From the NCBI GenBank assembly GCA_030670545.1, contig DAOVBM010000009.1:1-32760 (forward strand): 32,760 nucleotides of DNA, read 5' to 3'. Shown here piece by piece: positions 18,451 through 25,669 of the stretch. A program made the translations under genes and the position numbers. How positions within the stretch are numbered: position 1 is the first letter of the stretch; each line of letters begins with the position of its first letter. The stretch is from Candidatus Woesearchaeota archaeon (GTDB taxonomy: Archaea; Nanobdellota; Nanobdellia; Woesearchaeales; JAGLGH01). The notes under the pieces are model-generated. The model saw only the letters and a program-made list of their open reading frames with translations. It was not told where the DNA came from and did not search any database.

Positions 18451-19008
18451 ATGGCATGGTTTAAGAAAAAAAAGGCTAAGGCTGCGTTGGAAATACCACC
18501 TCCACCAACTCCTGAAGAGGCTTTTCCAGAAAAGAAAGCAGTAGCAGAGAAGCTGGAGATTCCAGACAAATTCCATGAGATCAAATTTCCAAAAGAAGAA
18601 GTTCCGGAGATTGAGGAATTTGAACTTGAAGAAGAGCATGAAGTTATTAAACAACCTGAGGAGGTTGCAGAGACAGAAGAGCTTTTCAAGCCAGTTCTTG
18701 AAGTAGCAAAACCTGAAATACCTGAAATGCCTGAGCTCCCAGAGATTCCTGAAATTATAGAGGGGAAAGCTGAGCCTGTCAGGATGGCAGCTGCAGAGGG
18801 GCCTGTATTTGTAAAATCAAGGGACTATCAGGAAGTTCTTGGAAAGATAACAAAAATAAAAGAAAACGTCCAGCAGACAGAAAATACATTCAACAGGATG
18901 AATGAGATAAAGAATGAAAAAGACAAGGTACTTAACCAATGGAAAGAAAGCCTTGAAGATATCCAGCGAAAGCTGATATATGTAGAAAAGGTCTTATATG
19001 AGGTTTAA
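18451..19008 (+). CDS. Coiled-coil protein with Pro/Glu-rich N-terminus
   Basis: A 185-residue protein, not a recognised family. It opens with the basic MAWFKKKKAKA, followed by about 90 residues rich in Pro, Glu and Ala (EIPPPPTPEEAF, PEIPEMPELPEIPEI), probably disordered. The C-terminal ~70 residues (GPVFVKSRDYQEVLGKITKIKE...) are a helical, heptad-like domain. This domain is repeated as the whole of the next protein. A GGGG ribosome site at 18440-18443 precedes the ATG, with a TATA-like TTTAATAAAC at 18401-18410. It is first of three genes joined without gaps. A structural role at the membrane or in a complex is possible, but nothing defines it. Confidence 0.7.
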   Translation: MAWFKKKKAKAALEIPPPPTPEEAFPEKKAVAEKLEIPDKFHEIKFPKEEVPEIEEFELEEEHEVIKQPEEVAETEELFKPVLEVAKPEIPEMPELPEIPEIIEGKAEPVRMAAAEGPVFVKSRDYQEVLGKITKIKENVQQTENTFNRMNEIKNEKDKVLNQWKESLEDIQRKLIYVEKVLYEV

Positions 19009-19242
19009 ATGATGAGAGAAACGCCTGTATTCATTAAAATAGATGAGTATAAAGATATTTTGGATATTATTCATCTTACAAAATCAAAGATAAAAGAAGC
19101 AAAGTCGCTTATTGAGAAGATAAACGAGCTGAAGAATGCTGAAGATTATGAACTCAATTCATGGCATAGTTCCATTGACGAGATTGAAAAAAGAGTGATG
19201 TTCATAGACAAGACACTATTTGATCCGGAATCAATAAAATGA
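19009..19242 (+). CDS. Small helical protein, paralogue of the preceding gene's C-terminal domain
   Basis: A 77-residue protein beginning MMRETPVFIKIDEYKDILD. It aligns along its whole length with the last ~70 residues of the preceding protein: PVFIK/PVFVK, the Y-D/E-IL core, the middle INELKN/MNEIKN, SWHSSIDEIEKR/QWKESLEDIQRK and the ending D-KTLF/EKVLY. It starts immediately after the previous stop and overlaps the next start by four bases (ATGA). The pair is a tandem duplication of one helical hairpin domain; the two may form a hetero-oligomeric coiled coil. Function unknown. Confidence 0.68.
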   Translation: MMRETPVFIKIDEYKDILDIIHLTKSKIKEAKSLIEKINELKNAEDYELNSWHSSIDEIEKRVMFIDKTLFDPESIK

Positions 19243-19607
19243 CTAAAGACCAAGATGAAGTGTTTTATGCAAATATTGAATCTTCTGTTGAAGTGCACAG
19301 ATCAATTCTTGAAAGCTCAAAGAATGTGCTAAGCAGCCTGAAGAAATATGAGGCTTTCAAACAGATCAGAAAATACAAGATTGAATATCTTATGCAGCTT
19401 AAGCACGTCATGGGAGAGATAAATCTTCTTGCCAACAGGTTGAGAAGAGAACTGCCAAAGACAGGCCTTAGAGCTGCTGTAAAGAAGAAAGCGCCAGAAC
19501 TAATACTCAAAAAATATCAAAAATCCAGGCCAAGACCAGAAACTGATATTGATAAGATTGAAGAAGATCTTGATGATATTGAAGCAAAGCTCAGTGTTCT
19601 TGAATAG
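19239..19607 (+). CDS. Small charged helical protein, third gene of the coiled-coil operon
   Basis: A 122-residue, mostly helical, basic protein. A central stretch (about 45-75: KIEYLMQLKHVMGEINLLANRLRRELPK) is helix-rich, followed by a basic linker (AAVKKKAPELILKKYQKSRPRPE) and an acidic C-terminal helix (IDKIEEDLDDIEAKLSVLE). It overlaps the preceding gene by four bases. No family recognised. The arrangement of three short helical proteins in one operon suggests they form a complex. Confidence 0.65.
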   Translation: MTKDQDEVFYANIESSVEVHRSILESSKNVLSSLKKYEAFKQIRKYKIEYLMQLKHVMGEINLLANRLRRELPKTGLRAAVKKKAPELILKKYQKSRPRPETDIDKIEEDLDDIEAKLSVLE

Positions 19608-19622
19608 ACTTCTTTCCATTAA

Positions 19623-19632
19623 TTTTATAAAT
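19623..19632 (+). promoter_or_regulatory. TATA box of tRNA-Leu
   Basis: TTTTATAAAT lies about 32 bases before the first base of the tRNA, after a T-rich stretch that may also end the preceding operon. Confidence 0.5.
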
Positions 19633-19659
19633 TAACTTGATTCTCTATTATTTTACCCT

Positions 19660-19799
19660 GCGGGGGTGCCGGAGTGGCCAAACGGGACAGACTCAAGGCA
19701 TTTGAGTGCAGAGTGCTGCTTTATGCAGTTCGATGAAGAAATCAATGTGAGCCATCTGTTGGCTTAGTGCCTACGAGGGTTCAAATCCCTTCCCCCGCA
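19660..19799 (+). tRNA. tRNA-Leu (CAA anticodon) with 56-base intron
   Basis: The acceptor stem pairs GCGGGGG (19660-19666) with CCCCCGC (19792-19798), discriminator A at 19799 and no encoded CCA. The anticodon stem is ACAGA/UCUGU with loop bases C-U-C-A-A-G, giving anticodon CAA. A long variable arm (GGC/GCC stem) marks a class II tRNA, and the T-arm has GGTTCAAAT. An intron at 19698-19753 sits after position 37. Its boundaries form a textbook bulge-helix-bulge: central helix CUCA/UGAG, three-base bulges AGG and CCA, flanking helices ACAGA/UCUGU and CAUU/AAUG. Splicing would leave an 84-base tRNA. The 3' half of the gene is duplicated downstream. Confidence 0.93.
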
Positions 19800-19956
19800 T
19801 TTTTCTTTTTTTCTGGTAGCTTGGCTTGCTTAGCAAGACAACTCCCTTCGTCTGCCAGCTGGCGAAAGAGCTGGTTCGTATCCCTTCCCCCGCATTTTTC
19901 TTTTTTTCTGGTAGCTTGGCTTGCTTAGCAAGACAACTCCCTTCGTCTGCCAGCTG
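19778..19956 (+). repeat. 95-base tandem duplication of the tRNA-Leu 3' end and its flank
   Basis: Bases 19778-19861 recur at 19873-19956 with only two differences near the left end, giving a period of 95. The unit includes the T-loop and 3' acceptor strand of the tRNA (ATCCCTTCCCCCGCA), a T-rich run, a CTTGC/GCAAG hairpin and a CCAGCT segment. The second copy carries only a partial tRNA, so it is not functional. This resembles the duplicated attachment site left by an element that integrates at tRNA 3' ends, and it opens an accessory island. Unequal recombination is the other explanation. Confidence 0.85.
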
Positions 19957-20058
19957 TCGAGAGGTTTCCCAGGTCTGTTTATATTTTGTTTTTATAATGA
20001 AAGTAATTATCCAATATTTCTCTGCATTTCAAATAGATTCTAACAATTTCTTTGTCTT

Positions 20059-20076
20059 AAAACACAAGTGTGTTTT
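20059..20076. other. Perfect palindrome downstream of the IS-like ORF
   Basis: AAAACACA and TGTGTTTT flank a two-base centre. It lies about 65 bases beyond the 3' end of the minus-strand IS-like gene and could be its terminator, or an end structure of a former insertion sequence. The stretch 19957-20140 holds no other recognisable feature. Confidence 0.35.
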
Positions 20077-20140
20077 GGCGACCATTAGTTTCACAAAGGG
20101 AAAGGAAGGATTAGAAAAAGTTTGAGATTAGATATAGCAG

Positions 20141-20542
20141 TTAATCATAATTGACTTTGAGCTGATTAGGTCTGAAAGAGAAGATGTTGTTTTGGTCGAA
20201 GTACGCGTAAGTGAAATGTTTTAATGAAAAGTTTGTTCTGAATGATAAGGCTAAAGCGTAGAGATATAGGTGGGTTGTTACTTTTTGTATGTTTTGTTTG
20301 TTTGCTTCTGGTTTATAATCTAAGATGTAGATGAGATTGTTGAGGATTACTGTGTCGATGATTATTTTTAGGGGTGTGCGTTTTGGCGAAAAGCTTTCAG
20401 AGAAAAAGTGATTGCAAAGTTTGCAGTAATACTTTTGTCTTGCACTATTTGTGAGTTTCCTTTTTCCTTTTTTGATAATATTTATGGAATTGCATAATTT
20501 ACAGTGAATCTGTGGGGACATGGGGTAATTGACAACTGACAT
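20141..20542 (-). CDS. Zinc-ribbon protein resembling the N-terminus of an IS transposase
   Basis: A ~133-residue product. The N-terminus has CKLCNSINIIKKGKRKLTNS followed by RQKYYCKLCNHFF, the C-x2-C...C-x2-C ribbon with a basic linker that opens many archaeal and bacterial DDE transposases of the IS1/IS6-like type. The rest (about 50-133) has no visible DDE catalytic residues and is short, so this is either a remnant that has lost the catalytic part or a small domesticated DNA-binding protein. The start is uncertain: a TTG at 20548, ATG at 20542 and ATG at 20521 are in frame, and a TATA-like GGATATATAA lies at about 20559-20568. It sits just inside the tRNA-linked accessory island. Confidence 0.5.
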   Translation of the reverse strand: MSVVNYPMSPQIHCKLCNSINIIKKGKRKLTNSARQKYYCKLCNHFFSESFSPKRTPLKIIIDTVILNNLIYILDYKPEANKQNIQKVTTHLYLYALALSFRTNFSLKHFTYAYFDQNNIFSFRPNQLKVNYD

Positions 20543-20603
20543 TTCCAAAACATTTATATATCCTTAACACTAGAAGCTTAAATATCAAGCTTTTGGTGAT
20601 AAT

Positions 20604-21104
20604 ATGAAAGGCATATCAATAAGAGAAATGAGAATAATATCTAATCTGGAATTTCAAAAAAAAAATTATTTTACTAGAGAAGATATTAAAAAACATTTCG
20701 AGAACAGAATTCAAATGAAAAACACAATTCATCAACTTCTAAAAAAAGGAAGGATTGTAAAGCTTAATAAAACAAAATATTTCCTAGTACCTATAAAAGC
20801 AAGAACAGGGAAATGGAGTGATGATCCTTTTTTAATAGCTGATGAGATGTTTGATGGAAAAGGCTATTTCATTGGTGGCTGGACTGCTGCAAATTACTGG
20901 CGACTAACTGATCAGGTACCAATGAAAATTGAAATATGGACTACAAAAAGATCAGGAAAAATAGAGATACTTAATACAAAATTCATTTTTCATAAGACTA
21001 CTAAAAGAAGAGTTGATGAAGCAGTAACAGATCATATTGATAAGCATGAATTTAAGATTCTTAGCAAGGAGAATGCAAAAAAATGGTTGAAATCAAGAAA
21101 ATAA
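20604..21104 (+). CDS. AbiEi-like antitoxin of a type IV toxin-antitoxin pair
   Basis: A 166-residue protein. The N-terminal ~60 residues are a winged helix (FTREDIKKHFENR...IHQLLKKGRIVKLNKTKYFLVP). They are followed by the AbiEi core with DPFLIADEMFDGKGYFIGGWTAANYW and a beta-rich end. In characterised AbiE systems this protein represses its own operon and neutralises the partner without direct contact. It is on the short side for the family but looks intact. A GGTGAT ribosome site precedes the ATG, with a TATA box at about 20553-20562. It overlaps the partner gene by 22 bases. The base composition is clearly more AT-rich than neighbouring housekeeping genes, which fits recent transfer. Confidence 0.8.
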   Translation: MKGISIREMRIISNLEFQKKNYFTREDIKKHFENRIQMKNTIHQLLKKGRIVKLNKTKYFLVPIKARTGKWSDDPFLIADEMFDGKGYFIGGWTAANYWRLTDQVPMKIEIWTTKRSGKIEILNTKFIFHKTTKRRVDEAVTDHIDKHEFKILSKENAKKWLKSRK

Positions 21105-21868
21105 GTGAAGACAGAATTATTGAAGTCATGAGTATATATAAGTTCAATAAGCTACTCTTAGTTAAAGATTATTATGTTACTATAATACTTTTTCTTATTA
21201 AAGATATTGAAGGTATCTATTTTAAAGGAGGGACTGCTTTGCAAAAGATATTCCTTGATTATTCAAGACTAAGTGAGGATGTTGATTATACTGTTACTGG
21301 TGATATAATCAAAATTAAAAAGCAAATAAAAGAGATTCTTGTTAAAAGCGGTTTCTTTGATAAAGTTACCAAAGATAAAGATGTTTCCGGCTTTGTTAGG
21401 CTTATTGCACACTACAAGAATTTCAAGGAAAAAGATGACTTTGTATTTATTGACTTAAATAAGAAAGCTAAACTTTTTACAAAACCTGAGATACATAAAA
21501 TTAATCATTTTTATGATGAAGAAATACCTCAGTTTTCTGTTAGTACCCTCTCAAAAGAGGAAATGTTCGCTGAAAAAATGGCTGCCACTATTGGAAGAAA
21601 TAAACCAAGAGATCATTTTGATATTTACCAAATCATAAAGAAAGGGTATAAAATAAATCAAGATATTGTAAAAGAAAAATGTAGATTAGCAGGAAATGAT
21701 CCTAGCATAACAAAGATGTTTAACAAGGCCAAGAAACTTTACAAAAGGTGGAATGAAGATATGCTCCCTTTGATTTCTGAAGAAATTACATTCAATGAAG
21801 TGATAAAACCTCTTGCAGAGCATTTCAATCTGAAAGAAGAGAAAGAAAAGTTAAAGAATAGTAAATAA
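21083..21868 (+). CDS. AbiEii-like nucleotidyltransferase, toxin partner of the type IV pair
   Basis: A 261-residue protein of the AbiEii/AbiGii nucleotidyltransferase family. The hallmark is GGTALQKIFLDYSRLSEDVDY, the GG[ST]-x(n)-D-x-D polymerase-beta-type active site at about residues 49-69. A later EMFAEKMAATIGRNKPRDHFDIY is typical of the family. Members modify RNA or other targets using NTPs and act in abortive phage defence or plasmid stability. It looks complete. It overlaps the upstream antitoxin gene by 22 bases, and its 3' end runs about 40 bases into the opposite-strand DUF1016 remnant, suggesting that it was inserted beside that gene. Confidence 0.85.
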   Translation: MVEIKKISEDRIIEVMSIYKFNKLLLVKDYYVTIILFLIKDIEGIYFKGGTALQKIFLDYSRLSEDVDYTVTGDIIKIKKQIKEILVKSGFFDKVTKDKDVSGFVRLIAHYKNFKEKDDFVFIDLNKKAKLFTKPEIHKINHFYDEEIPQFSVSTLSKEEMFAEKMAATIGRNKPRDHFDIYQIIKKGYKINQDIVKEKCRLAGNDPSITKMFNKAKKLYKRWNEDMLPLISEEITFNEVIKPLAEHFNLKEEKEKLKNSK

Positions 21869-22247
21869 AAATACTATCAAATAAATTCCAAATAGCAGCC
21901 AAAAGTACATCTTCAGGAGCTGGCAATTGTTTTGGCAACTGAACTACAATATATCCTTTTTTCCTTGCTTTTTCGTATTCTCTGTTTTTGATTCTCCTTT
22001 CAAGTTCCCTTTTACTCCACATGTTATTTTTTATCTCACTTAAAAGCCGATAATGACTCCAGCTTAATTGTGCACATAGTGTATGCACAATTTGATATGC
22101 TCTATAGAAATTCACAATATCAAATATAAGCCTCCTAGATATCATGAGGTCTTTTGCTAACTTTTCTATTGCTTTTTTGCCATATTCCGCCCTTTCCTTA
22201 TGCTGCAATTCTTCTCTTACAATCCGTTCTCCTACCTCTTGGAAATC

Positions 22248-22297
22248 AAAAACCCAATCGCCGCAAGCGGCGGGGTATAATCTTACATTGGATTTTT
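22248..22297 (+). repeat. GGGGTAT hairpin element, copy A
   Basis: Outer arms AAAAACCCAAT (22248-22258) and ATTGGATTTTT (22287-22297) pair with one mismatch. They enclose a six-base stem CGCCGC/GCGGCG around AA, which runs into GGGGTATAAT. It lies inside the split DUF1016 gene. Confidence 0.6.
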
Positions 22298-22333
22298 GGT
22301 CAGAAAAATATACCATGCATATAATCATTAGCC

Positions 22334-22362
22334 ATACCCAGCCACTGCAAGCAGAGGGGTAT
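22334..22362 (+). repeat. GGGGTAT hairpin element, copy B
   Basis: ATACCC (22334-22339) pairs with GGGTAT (22357-22362). An inner stem CTGC/GCAG surrounds AA, followed by A and GGGGTAT. It lies about 36 bases beyond copy A in the same insertion. Confidence 0.55.
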
Positions 22363-22624
22363 ATTTTTATAAATTAAAATTTCTAAGATGCCAGAAATCT
22401 CCGATTTCTCAGCATGCCAATATGTTTGAACCTTAATATTATCTACTGCTTTATATGTTTTGGAAAGGTCTTTATGCATAATTGATTTTATATCTTCTAA
22501 TAGATTATTGTAACCTTCTAATTGCTCATCCTTCTTTATCTCTTTTTCTGGCATTTTACTTTGTAAATCTATGTCCTTAATAAATGTTTAATATGAATTT
22601 TCGGAAGATTTCCGACAAACATAA

Positions 22625-22705
22625 CTCAAGTTCTCAATGATAACTTTAGGACTAGGGTTGATAGTTGTATTGATAGGATTGTTTATAATCAGAAGAAGGA
22701 AATAA
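22625..22705 (+). pseudogene. Orphan PEF-CTERM-like C-terminal tail of a lost surface-protein gene
   Basis: A plus-strand frame reads FSMITLGLGL, then a hydrophobic run ending GLFIIRRRK and a stop at 22703-22705. This is nearly the same as the last 25 residues of the LamG surface protein at 276-4052 (FSIMTLGIGL...GLFIIRRKRE). A stop lies three codons before the match and no start or export signal precedes it, so only the anchor-coding end remains. It marks the right edge of the accessory island, 49 bases before the RNase J start. Probably the end of a paralogous gene deleted when the island formed. Confidence 0.75.
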
Positions 22706-22723
22706 ATAATCGCTATCCAAACC

Positions 22724-22731
22724 TTTTTATA
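22724..22731 (+). promoter_or_regulatory. TATA box of RNase J
   Basis: TTTTTATA is centred 27 bases before the ATG at 22755, implying a leaderless transcript. The preceding bases (CCAAACC) are BRE-like. Confidence 0.5.
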
Positions 22732-22754
22732 CCTCCACTTCTTCCAGCATATTC

Positions 22755-24086
22755 ATGACAGTTGAAATATGCACAGTAGGAGGATATGGCGAGATAGGCA
22801 GAAACATGACTGCTATAAAAGTAGATGATGAAGTAATCATCTGCGATATGGGCATTCATCTGGAGAACTACATCAGATTTACAGAAGATGAGGATATCAG
22901 CAAGTTTACCAAAGAAGAGTTGATAGCAGAGAATGCTGTGCCTGACATATCTGTGATTAAAGGATGGAAAAACATGGTAAAGGCAGTAATTCCTACGCAC
23001 GCCCACCTTGACCATATAGGAGCAATACCTTTCCTCTCTGATGAATTCAGGGCCCCGATATTATGCACCCCATTCTCAGCAGCTGTAGTAAAGGCAATAC
23101 TAAAGGATGAAAAGATAAGGATAAAGAACAGGATAATTGAGGTCAACCCAAATTCAAGATACACTATCTCTGATAATATAACAATAGAATTTATCAATAT
23201 AACGCATTCAACACCCCAGACTGTAATGGTCGCGATTCATACTAAATACGGCGCTATAATATATGCAAATGATTTCAAGTTTGACATGAGCCCTGTTCTT
23301 GGCCAGAAAGCTAATATTGAAAGGCTGAAAGAGCTGGGGAAAGAAGGTGTACTTTGCCTTATAGTCGATTCAACATATGCTTATGATGCACGGAAGATGC
23401 CTTCAGAGTCAGTAGCAAAGCAGATGCTAAAGGATGTCATGCTTGGGACAGACGCAAAAGGAAAAGCTATCCTGATAACAACATTTTCCTCGCATCTTGC
23501 AAGGCTAAAGACCATAATTGAGCTTGGAAAGAAGCTTAAGAGGAAGATTATATTCCTTGGAAGAAGCCTTTCAAAGTATGTCAATGCAGGGGAAGATATA
23601 GGGATAATAAAATTCAAAAAAGACATAGAGCTTGTAGGATACGGTAACAAGATTGAAAAAAGGCTGAATAAGATAGAAGATAAGGACAGGGGTAAATATC
23701 TTATTGTATTGACAGGCCACCAGGGAGAGCCAAAGGCAGTGCTTTCGAAGATTGCGGCAGGCAAGATGAACTTCAAGCTCAAACCAGAGGACCATGTCAT
23801 ATTTTCATGTGCAACTATCCCTACTGAGACCAACATAGAGAACAGGAAAAAGCTCGAAGAGATGCTGAAACAGAGCAAGGTAAGGATATTCAAGGACATC
23901 CATGTAAGCGGCCATGCTGCAAGGGAAGATTTGAGGGATTTGTTCAATTTTACAAGGCCTGAGCATATAATACCTGCGCATGGGGAAAAGTTCATGACTG
24001 AAGCATTAAAAGATCTTGCAGAGGAGATGGGATTCAGCAAAGTGCACCTTGTCGACGATGGAGAATTTCTGACAATACAAAAATAG
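22755..24086 (+). CDS. rnj: Ribonuclease J (archaeal type)
   Basis: A 443-residue metallo-beta-lactamase/beta-CASP ribonuclease. The zinc motif is H82-A-H84-L-D86-H87. It is followed by the beta-CASP domain (about 195-340; ITTFSSHLARLK, FLGRSL) and the late motifs TGHQGEPKAVLSKIA, HVSGHAAREDL and HIIPAHGE. It lacks the C-terminal extension of bacterial RNase J, as archaeal versions do. It degrades RNA 5' to 3' and can also cleave internally, acting in RNA decay and maturation. PCNA follows 66 bases later with its own promoter and ribosome site. A long opposite-strand reading frame across this gene and PCNA is a shadow of the codon pattern. Confidence 0.93.
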   Translation: MTVEICTVGGYGEIGRNMTAIKVDDEVIICDMGIHLENYIRFTEDEDISKFTKEELIAENAVPDISVIKGWKNMVKAVIPTHAHLDHIGAIPFLSDEFRAPILCTPFSAAVVKAILKDEKIRIKNRIIEVNPNSRYTISDNITIEFINITHSTPQTVMVAIHTKYGAIIYANDFKFDMSPVLGQKANIERLKELGKEGVLCLIVDSTYAYDARKMPSESVAKQMLKDVMLGTDAKGKAILITTFSSHLARLKTIIELGKKLKRKIIFLGRSLSKYVNAGEDIGIIKFKKDIELVGYGNKIEKRLNKIEDKDRGKYLIVLTGHQGEPKAVLSKIAAGKMNFKLKPEDHVIFSCATIPTETNIENRKKLEEMLKQSKVRIFKDIHVSGHAAREDLRDLFNFTRPEHIIPAHGEKFMTEALKDLAEEMGFSKVHLVDDGEFLTIQK

Positions 24087-24152
24087 AAGAATTTAAATAA
24101 AAGGCATGATTTAGATATTCTTGAAAAACAAAGAGGGATATGGGGGATAATA

Positions 24153-24899
24153 ATGAAACTGACTTTAGCTGAACCAAAATACCTGAAAGATAGCATATCA
24201 ATAATATCTGAACTAGTTACTGAAGCAAGATTCAAGATAACAGCAGATGGAATAGAGCTTGTTGCTATGGATCCTGCGAATGTTGCCATGGTGATATTCA
24301 AACTGCTATCATCAACTTTTACAGAATATGAAGTTAAAGAGCCTGTAGACATAGCAATCAACCTCAGCAATCTAAAGCAGTTCCTAAGGAGAGCAAAGCA
24401 GAATGACATCCTCACTCTTGAATTTGAGAAAGACAGCAAGCTGAAGATAATATTAAAAGGCGCTTCCACAAGGACATTCAGCCTCCCAATACTTGACCTT
24501 GAAGAGAAGGAGCAAAAGATACCTGACCTATCATTTTCTTCAGTTATCAATATGCAATCCTCAACTCTCAATGAATGTATAGAAGATGCTGATATTGTAG
24601 CAGATGCTGTAAGCTTTATCGCAGAGCAAAAGAAATTCACAGTGCTTGCTGAAGGAGACCTGTCAAAGGCAAAGATAGAGCTTAGCGCTGACGAGGAGAA
24701 TAAGATAGAAGTAGAGGGACAGGATAAGATCCATGCAAAGTACTCACTTGAATACCTTAAAAAGATGATGGGAGGATCAAAACTCTCTGAGAATGTTACA
24801 GTAAATTTCAATACAGATTACCCTCTTAAGCTTGAGTACAAAGTGGTTGACAGGGTTCAGCTGGCTTTTATATTGGCTCCAAGGGTCGAGAATGATTGA
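24153..24899 (+). CDS. pcn: DNA polymerase sliding clamp PCNA
   Basis: A 248-residue PCNA of the usual archaeal length. Both N- and C-terminal clamp folds are visible, with the early DGIELVAMDPANVAMV strand-loop, the interdomain region around LDLEEKEQKIPDLSF, and the C-terminal YPLKLEYKV-D near the partner-binding pocket. As a ring, probably a homotrimer because only one copy is seen, it tethers polymerase, FEN1, ligase and Hef-type nucleases to DNA. A GGGGG ribosome site at 24142-24146 sits six bases before the ATG, and a TATA-like TTTAAATAA lies at 24092-24100. Nothing looks broken. Confidence 0.96.
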   Translation: MKLTLAEPKYLKDSISIISELVTEARFKITADGIELVAMDPANVAMVIFKLLSSTFTEYEVKEPVDIAINLSNLKQFLRRAKQNDILTLEFEKDSKLKIILKGASTRTFSLPILDLEEKEQKIPDLSFSSVINMQSSTLNECIEDADIVADAVSFIAEQKKFTVLAEGDLSKAKIELSADEENKIEVEGQDKIHAKYSLEYLKKMMGGSKLSENVTVNFNTDYPLKLEYKVVDRVQLAFILAPRVEND

Positions 24900-24972
24900 G
24901 CAGCTTTACAGTTGAAGGATATTGATCTGATTTTTCTTATATATTGTCTATAGCGTATAAACCTTAAACATA

Positions 24973-24984
24973 AGATATATATAG
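24973..24984 (+). promoter_or_regulatory. TATA box of desulfoferrodoxin
   Basis: AGATATATATAG lies about 44 bases before the chosen ATG, leaving a short leader with the AGGGGT ribosome site at 25009-25014. This placement argues against the in-frame TTG at 24992. Confidence 0.55.
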
Positions 24985-25021
24985 CTTCAAATTGCATATG
25001 CAGCAAATAGGGGTAATTGAT

Positions 25022-25417
25022 ATGACAGAACAAAACGAGATATATAAATGCGATATTTGCGGAAATGTTGTTTCAGTGATTGAAACCGGCGCAGGAGAAT
25101 TAGTCTGCTGCGGACAGCCAATGAGGCTATTGGAAGAAAAAACATCTGAACAGGAAGGCAATGAAAAACATGTTCCTGTTATTGAGACTATTGAAAGTGG
25201 AGTGAGAGTTAAGATTGGCTCAGTTCCTCATCCGATGGAAGAAGATCATCATATAGAATTGATTCAGCTTGTCAAAGATAAGAATGTAATTATTGGCAAA
25301 AGGCTTAAGCCAGGGGACGAACCTGTTGCTGAATTCTGCTGCATAGCAGATACTAAAGGCATGACTGCAAGGGCTTTATGCAATAAACATGGGCTTTGGA
25401 AAAATGAAATGGTTTAG
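25022..25417 (+). CDS. dfx: Desulfoferrodoxin (class I superoxide reductase)
   Basis: A 131-residue protein. The N-terminal desulforedoxin domain binds Fe with C10, C13, C29 and C30 (YKCDICG...VCCGQPM). The catalytic neelaredoxin domain has EKHVPVIE (H50), VPHPMEEDHHIE (H70, H76) and the final CNKHGLW (Cys and His ligands), plus the conserved Glu-Lys before H50. It reduces superoxide to hydrogen peroxide without making oxygen and is typical of anaerobes, so the organism is probably anaerobic or microaerophilic. The start at 25022 is chosen because a ribosome site sits seven bases upstream and the protein then begins as in the family. No rubredoxin partner is seen in the window. Confidence 0.95.
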   Translation: MTEQNEIYKCDICGNVVSVIETGAGELVCCGQPMRLLEEKTSEQEGNEKHVPVIETIESGVRVKIGSVPHPMEEDHHIELIQLVKDKNVIIGKRLKPGDEPVAEFCCIADTKGMTARALCNKHGLWKNEMV

Positions 25418-25520
25418 GATTCATTGATATTCCATAAGAATCTGGGAAAATGTTTATGGAAATTTTGGATGTTTAACAATTAACATATCTTATTCTATTA
25501 TGTTTTTGTCGTCAACCAAA

Positions 25521-25532
25521 AGTATATATAAT
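25521..25532 (+). promoter_or_regulatory. TATA box and long leader of the cold-shock-like genes
   Basis: AGTATATATAAT predicts transcription from about 25552, leaving a ~118-base purine-rich leader before the ATG at 25670. The leader contains a small hairpin TAGGA/TCCTA near 25638-25655. Most other genes here are leaderless or nearly so. Confidence 0.5.
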
Positions 25533-25669
25533 CCAGAAAACACAGGAAATGTTATAAAATGTTTAGAGGTTTAGAGAGAAAGTAGAGTTTGAAAGAGAGA
25601 TAAGGATACCATCTAAAGCAATCAGGATAAGGAAAGTAGGATATAATTTCCTATAGAAGGTAAAGGCAA

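Larger units (their letters stand above)
21825..22554 (-). pseudogene. DUF1016 (YhcG-type) gene split by an insertion and cut short
   Basis: Two minus-strand pieces together resemble the DUF1016 N-terminal domain. The first piece (22554 to about 22420) encodes LLEDIKSIMHKDLSKTYKA...VQTYW. The second (about 22247 to 21870) resumes with EVGERIVREELQHKERAEYGKK and continues to LSWSHYRLLSEIKN. The ~170 bases between them hold two hairpin elements and break the reading frame. The usual C-terminal PD-(D/E)XK nuclease domain is absent; the 3' end instead runs into the AbiEii gene. DUF1016 proteins are nucleases common in accessory regions. The gene is therefore broken by at least an insertion and a truncation. 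Confidence 0.7.

Noticed and set aside
19778-19956. CRISPR array
   Set aside because: There are only two long copies, directly adjacent, with tRNA sequence inside; no short repeats with unique spacers.
19826-20125. 99-residue frame after the tRNA
   Set aside because: It lies across both copies of the tandem duplication and has no recognisable protein features.
23381-24811. 476-residue reading frame opposite RNase J and PCNA
   Set aside because: It is fully antisense to two well-identified genes; its Ser/Phe/Ile-rich composition is a codon shadow.
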